Positions 42,201 to 53,275 of a DNA stretch of 64,000 nucleotides are shown in pieces. The stretch is from an uncultured Pseudomonadota bacterium (GTDB taxonomy: Bacteria; Pseudomonadota; Gammaproteobacteria; Burkholderiales; JALYOK01). The translations under genes were made by a program, and so were the position numbers. Every line of letters begins with the position of its first letter. Position 1 is the stretch's first letter. The notes beneath the pieces were generated by a model that saw only the letters and a list, made by a program, of their open reading frames with translations, searched no databases and was not told the origin of the DNA. The stretch spans positions 310,001-374,000 of the forward strand of contig CADEHE010000002.1 in NCBI GenBank assembly GCA_902826775.1. Direction: 5' to 3'.

Positions 42201-44606
42201 TCAGTGCGTTACTAAAGTGCTCGAACCTTCGTCGGGCTTAGGGACAGAGGGCACGGCTACCGCTTGTGGCAACGGTTCCGGTTTTCTTTCCAAAGCAGTC
42301 TCCAATACCTGATCGATCCACTTGACTGGCTGTATCTCGAGACGGTTTTTTATGTTGTCCGGGATATCCGCAAGGTCTTTCACGTTCTCCTCCGGTATTA
42401 GCACGCGCTTGATCTCGCCGCGCTGTGCAGCCAGCAGCTTTTCTTTCAGTCCACCGATGGGCAATACTTCTCCGCGCAGAGTAATCTCGCCAGTCATTGC
42501 CACATCCGCGCGCACCGGAATACCGGTGAGAACCGAAACCATCGCGGTTGCAATCGCGATGCCTGCGCTGGGCCCATCTTTCGGAGTGGCACCCTCAGGT
42601 AGATGAATATGCATATCGAGCTTCTCATGGAAGTCGATGGCGATGCCGAGTTTTTCCGCGCGACTACGCACCACAGTCAATGCCGCTTGGATGGACTCCT
42701 GCATTACTTCGCCCAGTTTTCCGGTCGTGGTCATCTTGCCCTTGCCGGGCACCCGCACTGCTTCAATGGTCAGCAGATCCCCACCAACCTCGGTCCAGGC
42801 TAGACCAGTGACTTGCCCGATTTGATTGACCTTCTCGGCAACGCCAAAGTTATATCGACGCACACCGAGATACTTGTCGAGATTGCGCGCATTCACGACG
42901 ACTTGCTTGTCCTTGCCCTTGCTCAGCGCTAACGCTTTCACAACCTTGCGGCAGATCTTCGCGATTTCACGGTCAAGCGCGCGCACGCCGGCTTCGCGCG
43001 TGTAGTAATGAATGATGTCCCGCAGTGCTGATTCGTTAATCTTTAGTTCCTGATCCTTCAGCCCGTTCGACTTCATCTGCTTTGGGATCAGGTACTGCAC
43101 CGCAATGTTGATCTTTTCCTCTTCCGTGTAGCCAGAGAGGCGAATGACTTCCATGCGATCGAGTAATGGCGCAGGGATGTTCAGCGTGTTCGCGGTTGCG
43201 ACGAACATGACGTCCGACAGGTCGTACTCGACTTCCACATAGTGATCAACAAACGTGTGGTTCTGCTCCGGATCGAGCACTTCCAGCAAGGCCGACGATG
43301 GATCACCGCGAAAATCCATACCGAGCTTATCGACCTCGTCGAGTAAGAACAGCGGATTGCGCACTGCGACCTTTGCCATGTTCTGCAAAATTTTGCCGGG
43401 CATGGAGCCTATATAAGTGCGACGATGCCCGCGCACTTCGGCTTCATCCCGCACGCCACCTAGCGACATACGCACGAACTTACGGTTCGTCGCGCGCGCG
43501 ATCGACTGACCCAGCGAGGTCTTGCCCACACCGGGCGGGCCGACCAGACAAAGGATCGGCGCCTTGAGTTTGTCGACACGCTGCTGCACCGCTAAGTATT
43601 CGACGATGCGCTCTTTGACTTTTTCCAAACCGTAGTGATCAGCATCGAGCACTTTCTCGCTGGCACGCAAGTCGGTGCTAACTTTGGTTTTTTTCTTCCA
43701 CGGCAGATTGACCAAGGTCTCGATGTAGTTGCGCACTACTGTAGCTTCGGCCGACATCGGTGACATGAGCGTCAGCTTCTTTAGTTCGGCACGCGCTTTT
43801 GCATTGGCCTCTTTCGGCATGCGCGCGGCCTTGATGCGCTTTTCCAGTTCCGCGATGTCTGCGCTCTCGTCGCCGTCACCGAGCTCTTTTTGAATCGCTT
43901 TTACCTGTTCATTCAGGTAATACTCCCGTTGGCTCTTCTCCATCTGTCGCTTCACGCGGCCGCGAATGCGCTTTTCTACCTGGAGTATGTCGATTTCCGA
44001 CTCAAGCAACGAGAGTAATCGTTCTAGCCGGCGCTTGAGCTCGATCAGCTCCAACACTTGCTGCTTTTGTTCGATCTTTAGCGGCAGATGGGCCGCAATG
44101 GTATCTGCCAGGCGGCCAGCGTCATCAATCCCTGCGAACGAAGTAAGGACTTCGGGTGGAATCTTCTTGTTTAGTTTTACGTATTGATCGAACTGCGCCA
44201 TAAGTGTTCGGCGCATTGCCTCGATCTCGTGGTCCGGCTCAGCCGGGATGGCGATCGGCTGCACGCTGGCCACGTAGTGCGTCTTAGCATCCGTGACCAC
44301 GCCAAGAGTCGCGCGCTGCGTGCCCTCCACCAATACCTTTACAGTACCGTCGGGCAGTTTCAGCATCTGCAATATGCTCGCCACGGTACCCACATCGTAA
44401 AGATCTTCAGGCCCCGGTTCGTCCTTGGCGGCGGATTTTTGCGCCACGAGAAACACGCTCTTTCCGGACTCCATGGCGGTCTCCAGCGCTTTGATTGAGC
44501 GTGGGCGCCCAACAAAGAGGGGTATCACCATATGCGGAAATACCACTACATCGCGCAAAGGCAGTAGAGGATAACGTTGTACGTCTTGCGGCAGTTCGCT
44601 CGCCAT
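42201..44606 (-). CDS. lon: ATP-dependent protease Lon
   Basis: Cytosolic AAA+ serine protease of 801 aa that degrades damaged and regulatory proteins. ATG 44606 is six bases after AGGAG; the TTG at 44612 is too close to the site. The N-terminal substrate domain opens with [20 protein letters not shown]. Walker A is [13 protein letters not shown], Walker [11 protein letters not shown]. The protease domain has the Ser-Lys dyad in [14 protein letters not shown] and [16 protein letters not shown]. Length and order match the LonA family. It is followed by a strong terminator and lies downstream of clpX. Confidence 0.97.
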   Translation of the reverse strand: MASELPQDVQRYPLLPLRDVVVFPHMVIPLFVGRPRSIKALETAMESGKSVFLVAQKSAAKDEPGPEDLYDVGTVASILQMLKLPDGTVKVLVEGTQRATLGVVTDAKTHYVASVQPIAIPAEPDHEIEAMRRTLMAQFDQYVKLNKKIPPEVLTSFAGIDDAGRLADTIAAHLPLKIEQKQQVLELIELKRRLERLLSLLESEIDILQVEKRIRGRVKRQMEKSQREYYLNEQVKAIQKELGDGDESADIAELEKRIKAARMPKEANAKARAELKKLTLMSPMSAEATVVRNYIETLVNLPWKKKTKVSTDLRASEKVLDADHYGLEKVKERIVEYLAVQQRVDKLKAPILCLVGPPGVGKTSLGQSIARATNRKFVRMSLGGVRDEAEVRGHRRTYIGSMPGKILQNMAKVAVRNPLFLLDEVDKLGMDFRGDPSSALLEVLDPEQNHTFVDHYVEVEYDLSDVMFVATANTLNIPAPLLDRMEVIRLSGYTEEEKINIAVQYLIPKQMKSNGLKDQELKINESALRDIIHYYTREAGVRALDREIAKICRKVVKALALSKGKDKQVVVNARNLDKYLGVRRYNFGVAEKVNQIGQVTGLAWTEVGGDLLTIEAVRVPGKGKMTTTGKLGEVMQESIQAALTVVRSRAEKLGIAIDFHEKLDMHIHLPEGATPKDGPSAGIAIATAMVSVLTGIPVRADVAMTGEITLRGEVLPIGGLKEKLLAAQRGEIKRVLIPEENVKDLADIPDNIKNRLEIQPVKWIDQVLETALERKPEPLPQAVAVPSVPKPDEGSSTLVTH

Positions 44607-44698
44607 GGGCAACTCCTTACGCCGAGTGGCTATAGGTTAAGCATATGGATGCGGCTCAGCGCATATCAAGCACGCCGCCTTGGTGGCATATGCCAAAG

Positions 44699-45958
44699 TT
44701 AGACGCCCACCGCCTTGGGCTGATCGGAATAAATCAGAATCGGAGGCGTGTCGCCCGCGATCGTTCCCTCGTCGACGACGACTTTGGCAACGTTTTGCAT
44801 CGACGGCAAATCAAACATGATCTCAAGCAACGAATGCTCAATAATAGAGCGCAACCCGCGCGCGCCTGTCTTGCGCGCTAGTGCGCGGCGCGAAATGGCA
44901 GTTAACGCATTCTCGCGAAACTCCAGCTCCACACCTTCCATATTGAACAAGCGCTGATACTGGCGCACAAGCGCGTTTTTCGGTTCGGTCAGAATTCGAA
45001 TCAACGCTTTATCGTCCAGTTCATCCAACGTCGCAATCACCGGAAGACGACCAATGAATTCCGGGATCAGGCCGAAGCGAATCAAATCTTCCGGTTCGAC
45101 ATCATGCAGCAACTGACTGATCTCTTCGCGGTTGTCCTTGCTAGATACCTGCGCATTAAACCCGATGCCGCCTTTATCTGAACGGTTGCGCACGATCTTT
45201 TCCAAACCGCCAAACGCGCCACCGCATATAAACAGGATGTTGGTCGTGTCGATCTGCACGAACTCTTGGTTGGGGTGCTTGCGTCCCCCCTGCGGGGGCA
45301 CCGAGGCGATCGTTCCCTCGATCAGTTTGAGCAGCGCTTGCTGCACGCCTTCACCGGAAACGTCGCGGGTAATAGAAGGGTTTTCCGACTTGCGCGAGAT
45401 TTTGTCGATCTCGTCGATATAGACTATGCCGCGCTGCGCTTTCTCGACATCGTAGTCGCACTTTTGCAGCAGTTTTTGGATGATGTTCTCGACATCTTCG
45501 CCGACGTAGCCAGCTTCCGTGAGCGTAGTCGCGTCTGCAATGACGAACGGCACATTCAGCAGGCGCGCCAACGTCTGCGCCAGCAGGGTCTTTCCGGAGC
45601 CGGTGGGTCCGATGAGCAGAATGTTGCTCTTGGCGACCTCTACGTCGTTATGTTTGGTCTGAGTCTTGAGGCGTTTATAGTGGTTATAAACTGCCACCGA
45701 AAGTGTCTTCTTAGCGCGCGTTTGACCAATTACATACTCGTCGAGAATGCGGCAAATTTCTTGCGGCACTGGAAGGTCCAGCTTGGCGTTTTTGACCTCG
45801 TTGCCGTGAATCTCTTCGCGAATAATGTCGTTGCATAGATCGATGCATTCATCGCAAATAAAGACCGACGGCCCGGCAATGAGCTTACGCACTTCGTGCT
45901 GGCTCTTGCCGCAGAATGAGCAATACAACAACTTCTCGCCGCCAATCTTATCCGTCAT
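44699..45958 (-). CDS. clpX: ATP-dependent Clp protease ATPase subunit ClpX
   Basis: 419-residue AAA+ unfoldase that feeds substrates to ClpP. The N-terminal zinc-binding domain is clear: [11 protein letters not shown] and [10 protein letters not shown]. Walker A is [13 protein letters not shown], Walker [12 protein letters not shown]. The pore loop is [10 protein letters not shown], and the ClpP-contacting IGF-type loop is present (GGIGFNAQV). It follows clpP after 31 bases. The order tig-clpP-clpX-lon is conserved. Confidence 0.97.
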   Translation of the reverse strand: MTDKIGGEKLLYCSFCGKSQHEVRKLIAGPSVFICDECIDLCNDIIREEIHGNEVKNAKLDLPVPQEICRILDEYVIGQTRAKKTLSVAVYNHYKRLKTQTKHNDVEVAKSNILLIGPTGSGKTLLAQTLARLLNVPFVIADATTLTEAGYVGEDVENIIQKLLQKCDYDVEKAQRGIVYIDEIDKISRKSENPSITRDVSGEGVQQALLKLIEGTIASVPPQGGRKHPNQEFVQIDTTNILFICGGAFGGLEKIVRNRSDKGGIGFNAQVSSKDNREEISQLLHDVEPEDLIRFGLIPEFIGRLPVIATLDELDDKALIRILTEPKNALVRQYQRLFNMEGVELEFRENALTAISRRALARKTGARGLRSIIEHSLLEIMFDLPSMQNVAKVVVDEGTIAGDTPPILIYSDQPKAVGV

Positions 45959-45989
45959 AGCTCTCGGCCGCCTTTCGCCTTATGCTTCC

Positions 45990-46619
45990 TTAGGAATCTG
46001 ATCCGCTCGCGCCTTCGCGTCGTGCCAATACTTTATCAATAATGCCGTACTTGAGTGCCTCCTCGGCGCTCATAAAATTGTCACGGTCTGTGTCCTTCTC
46101 CAGCAACTCCACTGACTGCCCGGTATGCTTGGCCATCATTTCATTCAGCTTGCGGCGCAGATAAAGTATTTCCTTCGCATGGATCTCGATGTCAGATGCC
46201 TGCCCGTGGAAACCACCCGAAGGCTGATGAATCATGACACGCGAATTCGGCAAAGCGAAGCGCTTGCCCTTGGTGCCTGCCGCCAATAAGAACGCGCCCA
46301 TGCTCGCCGCCAAGCCAATGCAAGTAGTGCATACATCCGGTTTGATGAACTGCATGGTGTCATAAACGGCCAACCCGGCAGAAACTGAACCACCCGGCGA
46401 ATTGATATAGAAGAAAATATCCTTGTCAGGGTTCTCCGATTCCAAGAACAGCAACTGCGCCACAACCAAATTCGCAGTTGCCTCGGTTACCGGCCCAACC
46501 ATGAACACGACTCGCTCTTTCAGCAGCCGCGAATAGATATCGTAGGCGCGCTCGCCCCGGCCGCTCTGCTCGACCACCATCGGGATAAAACCCAAGCCTT
46601 GCGGCTCCATGTGCGTCAT
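45990..46619 (-). CDS. clpP: ATP-dependent Clp protease proteolytic subunit ClpP
   Basis: 209-residue serine protease forming a two-ring 14-mer. The catalytic serine is in [16 protein letters not shown], the histidine in [15 protein letters not shown], and the aspartate in [29 protein letters not shown] is the oxyanion-forming region. The start overlaps the trigger factor stop by four bases. An internal ATG at 46610 (MEPQGLGF) is a possible alternative start. Confidence 0.97.
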   Translation of the reverse strand: MTHMEPQGLGFIPMVVEQSGRGERAYDIYSRLLKERVVFMVGPVTEATANLVVAQLLFLESENPDKDIFFYINSPGGSVSAGLAVYDTMQFIKPDVCTTCIGLAASMGAFLLAAGTKGKRFALPNSRVMIHQPSGGFHGQASDIEIHAKEILYLRRKLNEMMAKHTGQSVELLEKDTDRDNFMSAEEALKYGIIDKVLARREGASGSDS

Positions 46620-47923
46620 GCTTGCTTCGTCCCCATCAACTCGTCGAACGCAATGGCCGTTTCTTCCACCTGCGCGCGCGCCAAAATCCAGTCCACGACA
46701 TTATCCTCTGCTACTACCGCCTCAACTTCACGAATGCGCTCAGGTTGCGAGTAGTACCACTTTACCAGTTCGTCCGGCTGCTCGTACGTTTGCGCATGCT
46801 CTTGCAAACGCGCGCGCACCTGCTCCGGCTTAGCTTCCAAGGATTGCTGCTTGATGATCTCCGCGACGATAAGGCCTAGACTGACACGCCGGGTGGCCTG
46901 TTCACGGAACAAATCCGACGGAGGCATTTGCTGGCCCTCCAGCTTGACACCTCGCTCCCGCAGATCCGCCAACATGCTTTCGTGCATACGTGCAATTTCC
47001 ATACCGACCAGCGATTGCGGCGGCGTTACCGGCGTGCGATCCAGCAATACTTGCATGATCTGATCTTTGATCCGGCCTTTGATGCGGTTGATCACCTCGC
47101 GCTCCAGATTGGCGCGTATCTCTGCGCGCATCTTGCCCAAGTCACCGTCCGGAACGCCTAAGGCCTTGGCAAAACTCTCGTTTAAATCGGGCAGATGTGG
47201 CGCCTGCACCTCCTTAACGGTGATCTCAAAGACGGCGTCCTTACCGGCGACCTGCTTGCCGTGATAATCCGCCGGGAAAGTCATCGGCACCTTTCTGGTC
47301 TCTCCCGCTTTCATGCCCAACAAGCCGTCCTCGAACGCTTTGAGCAAGCGCCCGTCGCCCACCGTCACAATCTGACCACTAGCGGAACCGCCCTCGAAAT
47401 CGGCGCCGTCGATGCTGCCGCGATAATCTATCTGTACACGGTCATCCTTTTGCGCCCCACGCTCCACCGCATGGAAATGCGCACGCTGTTTGCGCAACAC
47501 ATCAATGGTTCGATCGACATCCGCGTCGGTCACTTGCACTGTTGGGCGCTGCACCTTGGCAGTGCTCAAATCGCCGACGGCGATATCCGGGTACACCTCG
47601 AACTTGGCCACGAACTCGAAAATCGACTCGTCGGTCGAATCGGCCTTGGGTTCGAACTGCGGCAATCCGGCCACACGGTAGTTATGCGTCTTGACTTTCT
47701 CCGCGAACGCTTCGCGGATGCCATCGGCCACGACCTCTTGCCGCACTTGACCGCCATACTGTTGCGCCACAATCTTGAGTGGCACTTTACCAGGGCGAAA
47801 GCCTGCCAGACGCACGGTGCGCGCCATGCGCCGCAAACGTGCGTCGACTTCGCTGTTGATCTTGGTGGCAGGAAAAGTCAGCTCGACCTGCCGCTGCAGA
47901 GAGTTGGATGCTTCTGTGGTCAT
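46616..47923 (-). CDS. tig: Trigger factor (ribosome-associated chaperone and prolyl isomerase)
   Basis: 435 residues from ATG 47923, which gives the usual N-terminus ([19 protein letters not shown]); a longer reading would run back into the tRNA-Leu gene. The ribosome-binding signature is [17 protein letters not shown], near residue 43. The FKBP-type isomerase domain is at about 150-235 ([40 protein letters not shown]), followed by the helical C-terminal chaperone arms. No good ribosome site is seen. It begins 18 bases after tRNA-Leu and is probably part of the same transcript. Confidence 0.96.
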   Translation of the reverse strand: MTTEASNSLQRQVELTFPATKINSEVDARLRRMARTVRLAGFRPGKVPLKIVAQQYGGQVRQEVVADGIREAFAEKVKTHNYRVAGLPQFEPKADSTDESIFEFVAKFEVYPDIAVGDLSTAKVQRPTVQVTDADVDRTIDVLRKQRAHFHAVERGAQKDDRVQIDYRGSIDGADFEGGSASGQIVTVGDGRLLKAFEDGLLGMKAGETRKVPMTFPADYHGKQVAGKDAVFEITVKEVQAPHLPDLNESFAKALGVPDGDLGKMRAEIRANLEREVINRIKGRIKDQIMQVLLDRTPVTPPQSLVGMEIARMHESMLADLRERGVKLEGQQMPPSDLFREQATRRVSLGLIVAEIIKQQSLEAKPEQVRARLQEHAQTYEQPDELVKWYYSQPERIREVEAVVAEDNVVDWILARAQVEETAIAFDELMGTKQA

Positions 47924-47941
47924 TTTTGTGTCAATACATTC

Positions 47942-48026
47942 TGGTGCGAAAGGAGGGACTCGAACCCACACACCTTGCGGCGCTGGAACCTAAATCCAGT
48001 GCGTCTACCAATTCCGCCACTTTCGC
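47942..48026 (-). tRNA. tRNA-Leu (anticodon TAG)
   Basis: 85 nt including CCA. The acceptor stem GCGAAAG pairs with CTTTCGC, the anticodon loop TTTAGGT gives TAG, and the long variable arm typical of leucine tRNAs (CGCCGCAAGGTGTG region) is present. Confidence 0.97.
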
Positions 48027-48048
48027 GAATCATCAATCGGAACCGAGC

Positions 48049-48054
48049 ATTATA
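48049..48054 (-). promoter_or_regulatory. -10 element of the tRNA-Leu(TAG)/tig promoter
   Basis: A perfect TATAAT on the minus strand, followed by a GC-rich discriminator, 22 bases before the tRNA. The -35 (AAAGGT region) is poor. The rest of 48027-48181 shows only a CGCATATGCG palindrome. Confidence 0.6.
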
Positions 48055-48181
48055 CGCCACCCCCCAAGCGGACCTTTGCCTCGCACCCTAGCTAGGGTAT
48101 ACCGCCATGCGGCAATATTGAAGCGCAAAACTGGCATTTACCCTTATTAGTATTTCCGATTTGCGCATATGCGACAGTGCC

Positions 48182-49558
48182 TTAAGCACGGCAGGCCGCT
48201 ACTGCCTGTTCCAGACGCTCGACCGCCACCAACTCGATGCCTTCCAGGCTCTTCTGGCTGCTGCCTTTCGGCGCATTGCCGCGCGGGACGATCGCCTTGG
48301 TAAACCCAAGTTTCGCGGCCTCCTTGAGCCGCTCTTGTCCGCGCTGCACCGGGCGCACCTCGCCCGCCAACCCGACTTCGCCAAAAGCGACCAGCTTCTG
48401 CGGCAGCGGCTGATTGCGCAAACTCGAAACAATCGCCAGCAGCACCGCCAGATCCGCCGCCGGCTCGGCAATGCGCACACCGCCGACCGCGTTTACAAAC
48501 ACATCTTGATCGAAACAAGCGATACCCGCATGCCGGTGCAGCGCCGCCAACAGCAATGCGAGGCGATTGCTTTCCAAACCCACGCTCAAACGCCGCGGGT
48601 TCGAAGTATGCGCGGTGTCGACCAGCGCTTGCACTTCCACCAGCAATGGCCGCGTCCCTTCCAGTGTGACGGTGATGCAAGCGCCGGCGACTTCTTGGCC
48701 GTGGTGCGATAGGAACAACGCCGAAGGATTGCCGACTTCGCGCAAACCTTTCTCGGTCATGGCGAACACGCCAAGCTCGTTTACCGCGCCAAAGCGATTC
48801 TTGAATGCTCGTACCAAGCGAAAGCTCGAATGAGTGTCGCCTTCGAAATAGAGCACCGTATCGACGATATGTTCGAGCACGCGCGGGCCGGCGAGTGACC
48901 CTTCTTTGGTGACGTGCCCAATCAGCACCAGCGTGATGCCGCTTTGCTTGGCGTGCCGCGTCAATTGAGCAGCGCATTCGCGTACTTGCGCAACCGAACC
49001 TGGCGCTGAGGTCAGCGCTTCAGAGTACACCGTTTGGATCGAGTCGATGACGGCAACTTCGGGTTTGCGCTCAGCCAGCACCGCAAGAATCTTCTCCAAC
49101 TGGATCTCGGACAACAATTGCACATCGTGCGAATCCAAGCCTAGGCGGCGGGCGCGCAGCGCGATTTGTTGCAGCGACTCCTCCCCGCTCACATATAACG
49201 CGCTGTGTGCCGCGCCAACACGGCACAGCGTCTGCAACAGCAGGGTTGATTTACCTATGCCCGGATCTCCGCCGATCAGCACAACACCGCCCGGCACTAA
49301 ACCGCCGCCCAACACGCGATCGAACTCGCCAATCCCGGTGGTTAACCTTTGCAGCTCTTGTGCTTCGACCTGGCTAAGCGGTTGCACTTCGCTCGGCTGC
49401 GCCAGCGCCGAGAATCGATGCACGCTTGCCGGCGACGCCGGCCGCTCAATGCTTTCGACCAGCGTGTTCCATGCATTGCAATGCGCGCACTGCCCTTGCC
49501 ATTTGGTGGCGTAGCCGCCGCACTCACTGCAGACGTATACCGTTTTCGCTTTGGCCAT
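48182..49558 (-). CDS. radA: DNA repair protein RadA
   Basis: 458-residue RecA-like ATPase that extends branches in recombination. The four-cysteine zinc finger is at the N-terminus (CSECGGYATKWQGQCAHC). Walker A is IGGDPGIGKSTLLL, the RadA-specific KNRFG motif appears in AFKNRFGAVNELGVF, and the C-terminal Lon-like domain includes GEVGLAGEVRPVQ and PRGNAPKGS. Upstream on the same strand is the alanine racemase gene, 27 bases away. Confidence 0.96.
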   Translation of the reverse strand: MAKAKTVYVCSECGGYATKWQGQCAHCNAWNTLVESIERPASPASVHRFSALAQPSEVQPLSQVEAQELQRLTTGIGEFDRVLGGGLVPGGVVLIGGDPGIGKSTLLLQTLCRVGAAHSALYVSGEESLQQIALRARRLGLDSHDVQLLSEIQLEKILAVLAERKPEVAVIDSIQTVYSEALTSAPGSVAQVRECAAQLTRHAKQSGITLVLIGHVTKEGSLAGPRVLEHIVDTVLYFEGDTHSSFRLVRAFKNRFGAVNELGVFAMTEKGLREVGNPSALFLSHHGQEVAGACITVTLEGTRPLLVEVQALVDTAHTSNPRRLSVGLESNRLALLLAALHRHAGIACFDQDVFVNAVGGVRIAEPAADLAVLLAIVSSLRNQPLPQKLVAFGEVGLAGEVRPVQRGQERLKEAAKLGFTKAIVPRGNAPKGSSQKSLEGIELVAVERLEQAVAACRA

Positions 49559-49585
49559 CTGTATAAATTGAATGCTCGCTGCCCG

Positions 49586-50656
49586 CTACAGAGCGTCAAT
49601 CTCGATCACCGGCACGCGTAGCGCGAGCGCGCACAACAACTCGTAACTCACCGTCCCAGCACTCGCCGCCACCGCTTCTACCGGCATCCCGGCACCCCAC
49701 AAGATCACCTCGCTACCAGTTTCCGCTTGCGGGATTTCAGTGATATCGACGCACAACATGTCCATCGATACGCGTCCAAGCAACCGCGTGCGCACCCCCG
49801 CCACTCGTACCGGCGCGCCCGTACTAGCGTGGCGCGGATATCCATCGGCGTAACCGCAGGCGATGATGCCGACTCGCATCGGCTGCGTGGCGCGAAAGCT
49901 AGCGCAATAGCCGACCGCATCGCCCGCTTTCAGTTCTTGAGTAGCGATAATTTCACTGGTGAGCGTCATCACCGGCCGCAGCCCCAATTCCTCCGCATTC
50001 TGATCATCAAATGGCGATGCGCCGTACAGCATGATGCCCGGGCGCACCCAATCAGCATGCGTGCTTGGATGCCGCAGCAGCGCCGCCGAGTTAGCAAGAT
50101 TGCGCGGCAAGGGTTGCGTGGAAGCCACTTGCTCAAAACGCTGCAATTGTTCGCGCACGCCGTCGTGTTCTTCCGCGCATGCAAAATGCGTCATGAGCAC
50201 AATCTGCGAAATCTGCGCCGTCTGCAACAATTCAATAGCGCGCGGCACATCCCTCAAGGCAATGCCGAGCCGGTTCATTCCGGTGTTGATCTTCAAATGT
50301 ACTTCGAGTTTTTGCTTCACGCGTGTGCTGCGCAACAAACGCACTTGCTCCATCGAATGCACCACTGTTGCCAGACGATGATCCGCGATCGTTTCCAACT
50401 CGCTCACAGCAAAAAAACCTTCCAGCAGAAGGATGCGATGCGCATAACCCGCTTCGCGCAAGCGTACCGCAGCGTCGAGTTCTAAAACAGCAAAGGCATC
50501 GGCATCGCGCAGACCGCGCGCCGCGCGCATCAGCCCGTGCCCGTAAGCATTGGCCTTGACCACCGCCATCAGCTTGGCACTAGGCGCGTGCCGCCGCGCC
50601 ACGGCCAGATTGTGGCGCAACGCTCCTAGATCGATGCTGGCGCGGATTGGACGCAT
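49586..50656 (-). CDS. alr: Alanine racemase
   Basis: 356-residue PLP enzyme that makes D-alanine for peptidoglycan. The PLP lysine lies in LMAVVKANAYGHGLMRA near residue 34. The catalytic tyrosine region is GYADGYPRHA, and the start RPIRASIDLGALRHNLAVAR is typical. Length matches the family. It lies between dnaB and radA, the usual betaproteobacterial order. Confidence 0.95.
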   Translation of the reverse strand: MRPIRASIDLGALRHNLAVARRHAPSAKLMAVVKANAYGHGLMRAARGLRDADAFAVLELDAAVRLREAGYAHRILLLEGFFAVSELETIADHRLATVVHSMEQVRLLRSTRVKQKLEVHLKINTGMNRLGIALRDVPRAIELLQTAQISQIVLMTHFACAEEHDGVREQLQRFEQVASTQPLPRNLANSAALLRHPSTHADWVRPGIMLYGASPFDDQNAEELGLRPVMTLTSEIIATQELKAGDAVGYCASFRATQPMRVGIIACGYADGYPRHASTGAPVRVAGVRTRLLGRVSMDMLCVDITEIPQAETGSEVILWGAGMPVEAVAASAGTVSYELLCALALRVPVIEIDAL

Positions 50657-50710
50657 TAAGGCGCCACCGACGGCTCTGTTGTAACGCGGTGAGGGCCGCT
50701 GATTCGGGTA

Positions 50711-52102
50711 TTAATACCCGCCGCCGCCGCTGGCGTAGTTCTCAAAACGAGTGTACTGACCACGGAACGTGAGCTTGACTGTGCCGATCGGGCCGTTGCG
50801 CTGCTTGCCGATGATGATCTCGGCGATGCCGCGATCGGGAGAATCTTCGTTGTAAACCTCGTCGCGATAAATGAAGAGGATAACGTCCGCATCTTGTTCG
50901 ATCGCGCCGGATTCGCGCAAATCGGACATTACCGGGCGTTTGTTAGGCCGCTGCTCGAGCGCGCGGTTCAACTGGGACAAAGCAATCACCGGCACCTTCA
51001 ATTCCTTGGCCAGCGACTTGAGCGAGCGCGAGATCTCCGAGATTTCGGTCGCGCGATTCTCACCTTGGGAAGTCGAACTCATCAGTTGCAAGTAATCGAC
51101 CACGATCAGTCCCAAGCCCTGATACTGCCGGTGCAGACGCCGCGCGCGCGCGCGCAGCTCAAGCGCGTTCAAACCGCCGCTCTCATCGACGTAGATCGGC
51201 GCATCGGAGAGCTTGGCGAGCACATCGGTTAGGCGCTGCCAGTCGGCCGTCTCTAACCGGCCGGTGCGCAACTTGTGCTGGTCAAAGCGCCCCGCGGCGC
51301 CAAGCACGCGCATCGCGATTTGCGTGCCGCCCATCTCCATGCTGAACAGCGCCACCGGCAATTTCATGTGCAAGCCGACATGTTCGGCAATGTTCAGTGC
51401 AAATGCCGTCTTACCCATGGATGGCCGGCCGGCGACAATAATCAGATCGCCTGCTTGCAAACCGGCTGTCATATGGTCGAGATCGACAAAACCGGTCGGC
51501 ATGCCGGTGACATCGCTTGGATTCTCGCGGTTGTAAAGATCGTCGATCTTCTGCACCACTTGCGTCAGCAGCGGCTGGATGTGCACGAACCCTGTGCTGC
51601 TGCGCGCGCCGGCTTCGGCGATCTGAAAAATCTTGGCCTCCGCCTCGTCGAGCAAATTGCGCGCGTCGCGACCGCTCGGGTTGTACGAACTATCCGCGAT
51701 CTCAGTGCCGACCTGCGCAAGCTTGCGCGTTATCGCCTTCTCGCGCACGATCTCGGCGTAGCGGCGCACATTGGCGGCGCTCGGCGTGCCTTGCGCAATC
51801 GATCCAAGGTAGGCAAGCCCGCCCGCCGCATCTAACTCATTGGAGCGCTCAAGCGCTTCCGATACCGTTACGATGTCAGCCGGCTTGCTGTCGTCGATGA
51901 GGTGCGCAATGTGGGTGAAAATGCGCCGGTGATCATCGCGGTAAAAATCGTCGCCCGTAATAACGTCCGCGACGCGGTCCCACGCGGTGTTTTCCAGCAG
52001 CAGCCCGCCCAACACCGCTTGTTCCGCCTCGATCGAATGCGGCGGCAACTTGATCGCATCGACTTGGGTATCGGGCTGAATAAGAGGAATGGGGCGAGCC
52101 AT
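50711..52102 (-). CDS. dnaB: Replicative DNA helicase DnaB
   Basis: 463 residues from ATG 52102 (MARPIPLIQPD). A longer reading from 52138 adds 12 residues without family likeness. The primase-interacting N-terminal domain starts at SIEAEQAVLGGLLLEN. Walker A is VAGRPSMGKTAFALNIAEH, Walker B is in IVVDYLQLM, and the DnaB motif SQLNRALEQRPNKRP follows. The C-terminus is short and glycine-rich (YASGGGGY). No intein is present. Confidence 0.96.
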   Translation of the reverse strand: MARPIPLIQPDTQVDAIKLPPHSIEAEQAVLGGLLLENTAWDRVADVITGDDFYRDDHRRIFTHIAHLIDDSKPADIVTVSEALERSNELDAAGGLAYLGSIAQGTPSAANVRRYAEIVREKAITRKLAQVGTEIADSSYNPSGRDARNLLDEAEAKIFQIAEAGARSSTGFVHIQPLLTQVVQKIDDLYNRENPSDVTGMPTGFVDLDHMTAGLQAGDLIIVAGRPSMGKTAFALNIAEHVGLHMKLPVALFSMEMGGTQIAMRVLGAAGRFDQHKLRTGRLETADWQRLTDVLAKLSDAPIYVDESGGLNALELRARARRLHRQYQGLGLIVVDYLQLMSSTSQGENRATEISEISRSLKSLAKELKVPVIALSQLNRALEQRPNKRPVMSDLRESGAIEQDADVILFIYRDEVYNEDSPDRGIAEIIIGKQRNGPIGTVKLTFRGQYTRFENYASGGGGY

Positions 52103-52243
52103 GGTGAGTTCTCTGCGAAGCAAATGCGGTCGAAACATTATCGAGCGTTTTTGTCCGCGGGCGCAAACAAAAATCTCGAGAACTCACAAGTTATCCACCG
52201 TTCGCCCACAGGATCAAAGTAGGCGCGGCAGAACCGGGGGGAT

Positions 52244-52500
52244 GGGGCGCGGGGGTACCCCTGGCGAAGACGGGCGAAGCCTGGGCTTTGCCCATCTTCG
52301 CGTTCCCCGCACTCGTTCTTGGAGGAGTAGTCGACGCTCGAGGGTGCGCTACGCGCACCTTGGGGTAAGAAGCAACAGCGGCCGCCGTTGCTGTTTGCTT
52401 CAAAGTGCGCGCTGCGCACTCTGTATTGGCGACTCCGCTACTAGAGCCAGCGCGGGGCAGGGGGTTCCCCCGCGCCCCGTTTATTCCCCCGCGCCCCGTT
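52244..52500. repeat. Cluster of GC-rich hairpins and direct repeats between rplI and dnaB
   Basis: The 400-base gap (52103-52502) holds two similar hairpins with 7-bp stems and 3-base loops: GGTGCGC-TAC-GCGCACC (52343-52359) and AGTGCGC-GCT-GCGCACT (52404-52420). It also holds a 17-base direct repeat TTCCCCCGCGCCCCGTT (52465-52481 and 52484-52500). The core CCCCCGCGCCCC of that repeat is the exact complement of 52244-52255. The pair of hairpins resembles a REP doublet; the repeats next to the rplI stop could help end that transcript. Confidence 0.65.
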
Positions 52501-52502
52501 AT

Positions 52503-52952
52503 TTACTGTTCGCCCAGCACCGAGACAGTGATGGTGGTCACAACGTCCGGATGCAGCGCCAAGACAAGGTGCGTGTCGCCTATCGCCTTGAGCGGCCCGG
52601 TTGGCATGCGAATCTCCGCTTTAGCGATCTCGAAGCCTTGCGCGGTCAGCGCTTCCGCGATGTCGGCGTTGGTAACCGAGCCGAACAGCCGCCCGTCGAC
52701 ACCGGCCTTGCGCGTAATCTGCACCGTTGTGCCGTTTAGTTTCTCGGCACGCGCCTGCGCTTTGCCGAGCGCGTCAGCCTGCGCTTTTTCCAATTCGGCG
52801 CGGCGCAGCTCGAAAGCCGCGACATTTTCCGGCGTGGCGCGCTTGGCCTTGCCATGCGGAATGAGGTAGTTGCGCGCGTAACCTTGCTTCACTTTGACGA
52901 CGTCGCCCAGTGCGCCTAAGTTGGGCAGTTTCTCCATCAGGATGACTTCCAT
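52503..52952 (-). CDS. rplI: 50S ribosomal protein L9
   Basis: 149 residues, the normal length. The N-terminal RNA-binding domain ([34 protein letters not shown]) and the connecting helix and C-terminal domain ([17 protein letters not shown]) are complete. It follows rpsR by two bases. Confidence 0.98.
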   Translation of the reverse strand: MEVILMEKLPNLGALGDVVKVKQGYARNYLIPHGKAKRATPENVAAFELRRAELEKAQADALGKAQARAEKLNGTTVQITRKAGVDGRLFGSVTNADIAEALTAQGFEIAKAEIRMPTGPLKAIGDTHLVLALHPDVVTTITVSVLGEQ

Positions 52953-52954
52953 GA

Positions 52955-53260
52955 CTATGACCTCTTGTGCAGATCAGTGTACGGCAGCAACGACAAAAAC
53001 TGTGCGCGCTTGATTGCCGTGCCGAGCTGGCGCTGATAGCCGGACTTGGTGCCGGTAATGCGCGCCGGCATGATCTTGCCGTTCTCGTTGACGAATTCTT
53101 TTAGAACTTCGATGTCCTTGTAATCGATCTCTTTAACGCCTTCGGCGGTAAAGCGGCAGAACTTGCGGCGTCGAAACAGCGAACGATTTGGCTTACGCCC
53201 GTCCTTGCCTTTGGCATCTTTGCCTTTGCCTTTGCCTCGAAATGATGAACGCGGTGGCAT
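52955..53260 (-). CDS. rpsR: 30S ribosomal protein S18
   Basis: 101 residues, about 25 longer than usual because of a Lys/Gly-rich N-terminal extension ([15 protein letters not shown]). The core is standard: [39 protein letters not shown], and the ending [13 protein letters not shown]. It lies 15 bases after rpsF with no priB between them. Confidence 0.97.
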   Translation of the reverse strand: MPPRSSFRGKGKGKDAKGKDGRKPNRSLFRRRKFCRFTAEGVKEIDYKDIEVLKEFVNENGKIMPARITGTKSGYQRQLGTAIKRAQFLSLLPYTDLHKRS

Positions 53261-53275
53261 GTCTACTCCGTATCT

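Noticed and set aside
47195..48091. A 298-codon plus-strand frame
   Set aside because: It is antisense to trigger factor and crosses the tRNA-Leu gene; no domain is seen.
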